A stretch of DNA of 6,933 bases from Holophaga sp. (GTDB lineage: Bacteria > Acidobacteriota > Holophagae > Holophagales > Holophagaceae), in NCBI GenBank assembly GCA_030691225.1, contig JAUYES010000425.1, positions 1 to 6,933 of the forward strand, written 5' to 3'. The notes under the pieces are model-generated. The model searched no databases. It saw only the letters and a list, made by a program, of their open reading frames with translations, and was not told the origin of the DNA. This document shows positions 6,097 through 6,933 of this stretch, one piece after another (the first letter of the stretch is position 1; every line of letters starts with the position of its first letter). The position numbers and the translations under genes are program-made.

Positions 6097-6117
6097 CTGA
6101 CCCCTGGAGGTCCATCA

Positions 6118-6933
6118 ATGATCCACGTTCAAAACCTACCGCGTTTCACGCGGTGTTTCTTATCCCTGGTGATCGCGGTGCCCATGATGGCCGCCGCACC
6201 CGAGGCGGTCAAAGCTTCAGCCAAGGCAGCCGGGACTAGGAATCAGCTACCTCCCGTGCTGGATCGGGAATTGTTTTTCGGGAATCCGGAAATCTCCGGT
6301 GCCCAGCTTTCTCCTGATGGCAAATACATCGCCTTCATCAAGCCCTTGAAGGATGTTCGCAATATCTGGGTAAAGAAGACCGGCGAGCCCTATGCTTCCG
6401 CAAGACCCATCACGGCGGACCCCAAGCGACCGGTCCCCGGATATTTCTGGAGCCGGGATGGTAAGCAGATTTTGTTCGTGCAAGACAAGGACGGAGACGA
6501 GAACTACAACGTGTACGCGGTGAACCCAGCCGCTCCTAATGCGGAGGGCAAGGAAGTTCCTGCCGCCCGCAATATCACGGATGCGAAGGGTGCTCGGGCC
6601 ATGATCTCCAGTGTGCCAAAAAATGACCCCGACACGATCTATGTTGGGCTCAACGATCGCGATGCTTCCTGGCACGATCTCTACAAGGTGAAAATAAGTA
6701 CCGGCGAGCGAACGCTTATCCGCAAAAATACTGAACGCATCGCAGGCTGGGTGTTCGACTCCAAGGGACAGCTTCGCTTGGCCATGCGCACCACCGATAA
6801 GGGCGACACCGAGATTCTGCGAGTGGATAAGGATTCCTTTGCGCCCATTTACACGTGCAATGTCTTTGAATCTGCAAGTCCTTCCAATTTCCACAAGGAT
6901 GGCAAACGTGTTTACCTTGAAACCAACAAGGGC
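6118..6933 (+). CDS. S9-family (prolyl-oligopeptidase-like) secreted peptidase, N-terminal 272 residues (continues past the right edge)
   Basis: S9 peptidases are serine hydrolases that trim short peptides; an N-terminal beta-propeller gates the C-terminal alpha/beta hydrolase domain. The 272 codons seen are a signal peptide plus propeller. Basic residues (R9, R12) precede a hydrophobic stretch, LSLVIAVPMMAAA (15-27), with likely signal-peptidase I cleavage after AAA; there is no lipobox cysteine. The family-typical opening follows: LDRELFFGNPEISGAQLSPDGKYIAFI (48-74 region) with the propeller-blade motif LSPDGKYIAF. Further blades are at WSRDGKQILFVQDKDGDENYNVY (111-133 region), DLYKVKISTGE (187-197) and FDSKGQLRLAM (213-223). 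The catalytic Ser, Asp and His lie beyond the window, so activity cannot be judged. The ATG at 6118 has GGAGG (6106-6110) seven bases upstream. It is divergent from hydE, with its own candidate promoter. Confidence 0.9.
   Translation, partial: MIHVQNLPRFTRCFLSLVIAVPMMAAAPEAVKASAKAAGTRNQLPPVLDRELFFGNPEISGAQLSPDGKYIAFIKPLKDVRNIWVKKTGEPYASARPITADPKRPVPGYFWSRDGKQILFVQDKDGDENYNVYAVNPAAPNAEGKEVPAARNITDAKGARAMISSVPKNDPDTIYVGLNDRDASWHDLYKVKISTGERTLIRKNTERIAGWVFDSKGQLRLAMRTTDKGDTEILRVDKDSFAPIYTCNVFESASPSNFHKDGKRVYLETNKG

Noticed and set aside
6247..6894. 215-codon open frame antisense to the S9 peptidase gene
   Set aside because: The sense frame has a signal peptide, a GGAGG site and clear propeller motifs; the antisense frame has none of these.
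1..6933. CRISPR arrays, toxin-antitoxin pairs, phage or transposon genes, riboswitches
   Set aside because: I looked for regularly spaced repeats, small paired genes, integrase or transposase motifs and conserved leader structures and found none that could be supported.

Overview
The window reads as bacterial chromosome of moderately high GC. It is gene dense except for two intergenic stretches. Gene content (flagellar export FlhA, an [FeFe]-hydrogenase maturase, a DUF1501 remnant, a secreted S9-type peptidase) suggests a motile, at least facultatively anaerobic, Gram-negative-type organism. An Acidobacteriota (Holophaga/Geothrix-like) or Verrucomicrobiota origin is my best guess, but this is an inference from gene content only.

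Layout from left to right. (1) 1-1345, minus strand: the N-terminal 448 codons of flhA, which runs off the left edge. (2) 1390-1587, minus strand: an uncatalogued 65-codon C-terminal remnant of a DUF1501 protein. It has no start codon and lies directly behind, and in frame with, the stop codon of the next gene. (3) 1588-2655, minus strand: a cation diffusion facilitator (CDF) metal transporter with a four-cysteine tail. (4) 2656-3018: a 363-bp gap holding a nested inverted-repeat element at about 2784-2957, built on 8-bp CGCCAAGA-like units, and a short dyad upstream of the CDF gene. (5) 3019-5848, minus strand: a tight three-gene operon in the order hydE, ltaE, NlpC/P60-like protein. The first two genes abut or overlap and the last two are 11 bp apart. 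(6) 5849-6117: a divergent intergenic region with one plausible sigma70-type promoter in each direction and an imperfect 16-bp palindrome between them. (7) 6118-6933, plus strand: the secreted N-terminal part of an S9-family (prolyl-oligopeptidase-like) peptidase, which runs off the right edge.

The genes fall into unrelated modules: flagellar export, metal efflux, hydrogenase maturation with amino-acid metabolism, and secreted peptide degradation. The only pairing with a possible mechanistic logic is hydE with ltaE: a maturase whose product cluster carries a bridge derived from amino-acid carbon and nitrogen, beside a PLP enzyme that makes glycine from threonine (and can act on related beta-hydroxy amino acids). 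I see no CRISPR array, tRNA, rRNA, integrase, transposase or defence system. The parts not explained by ordinary genes are the DUF1501 remnant and the nested inverted repeat.
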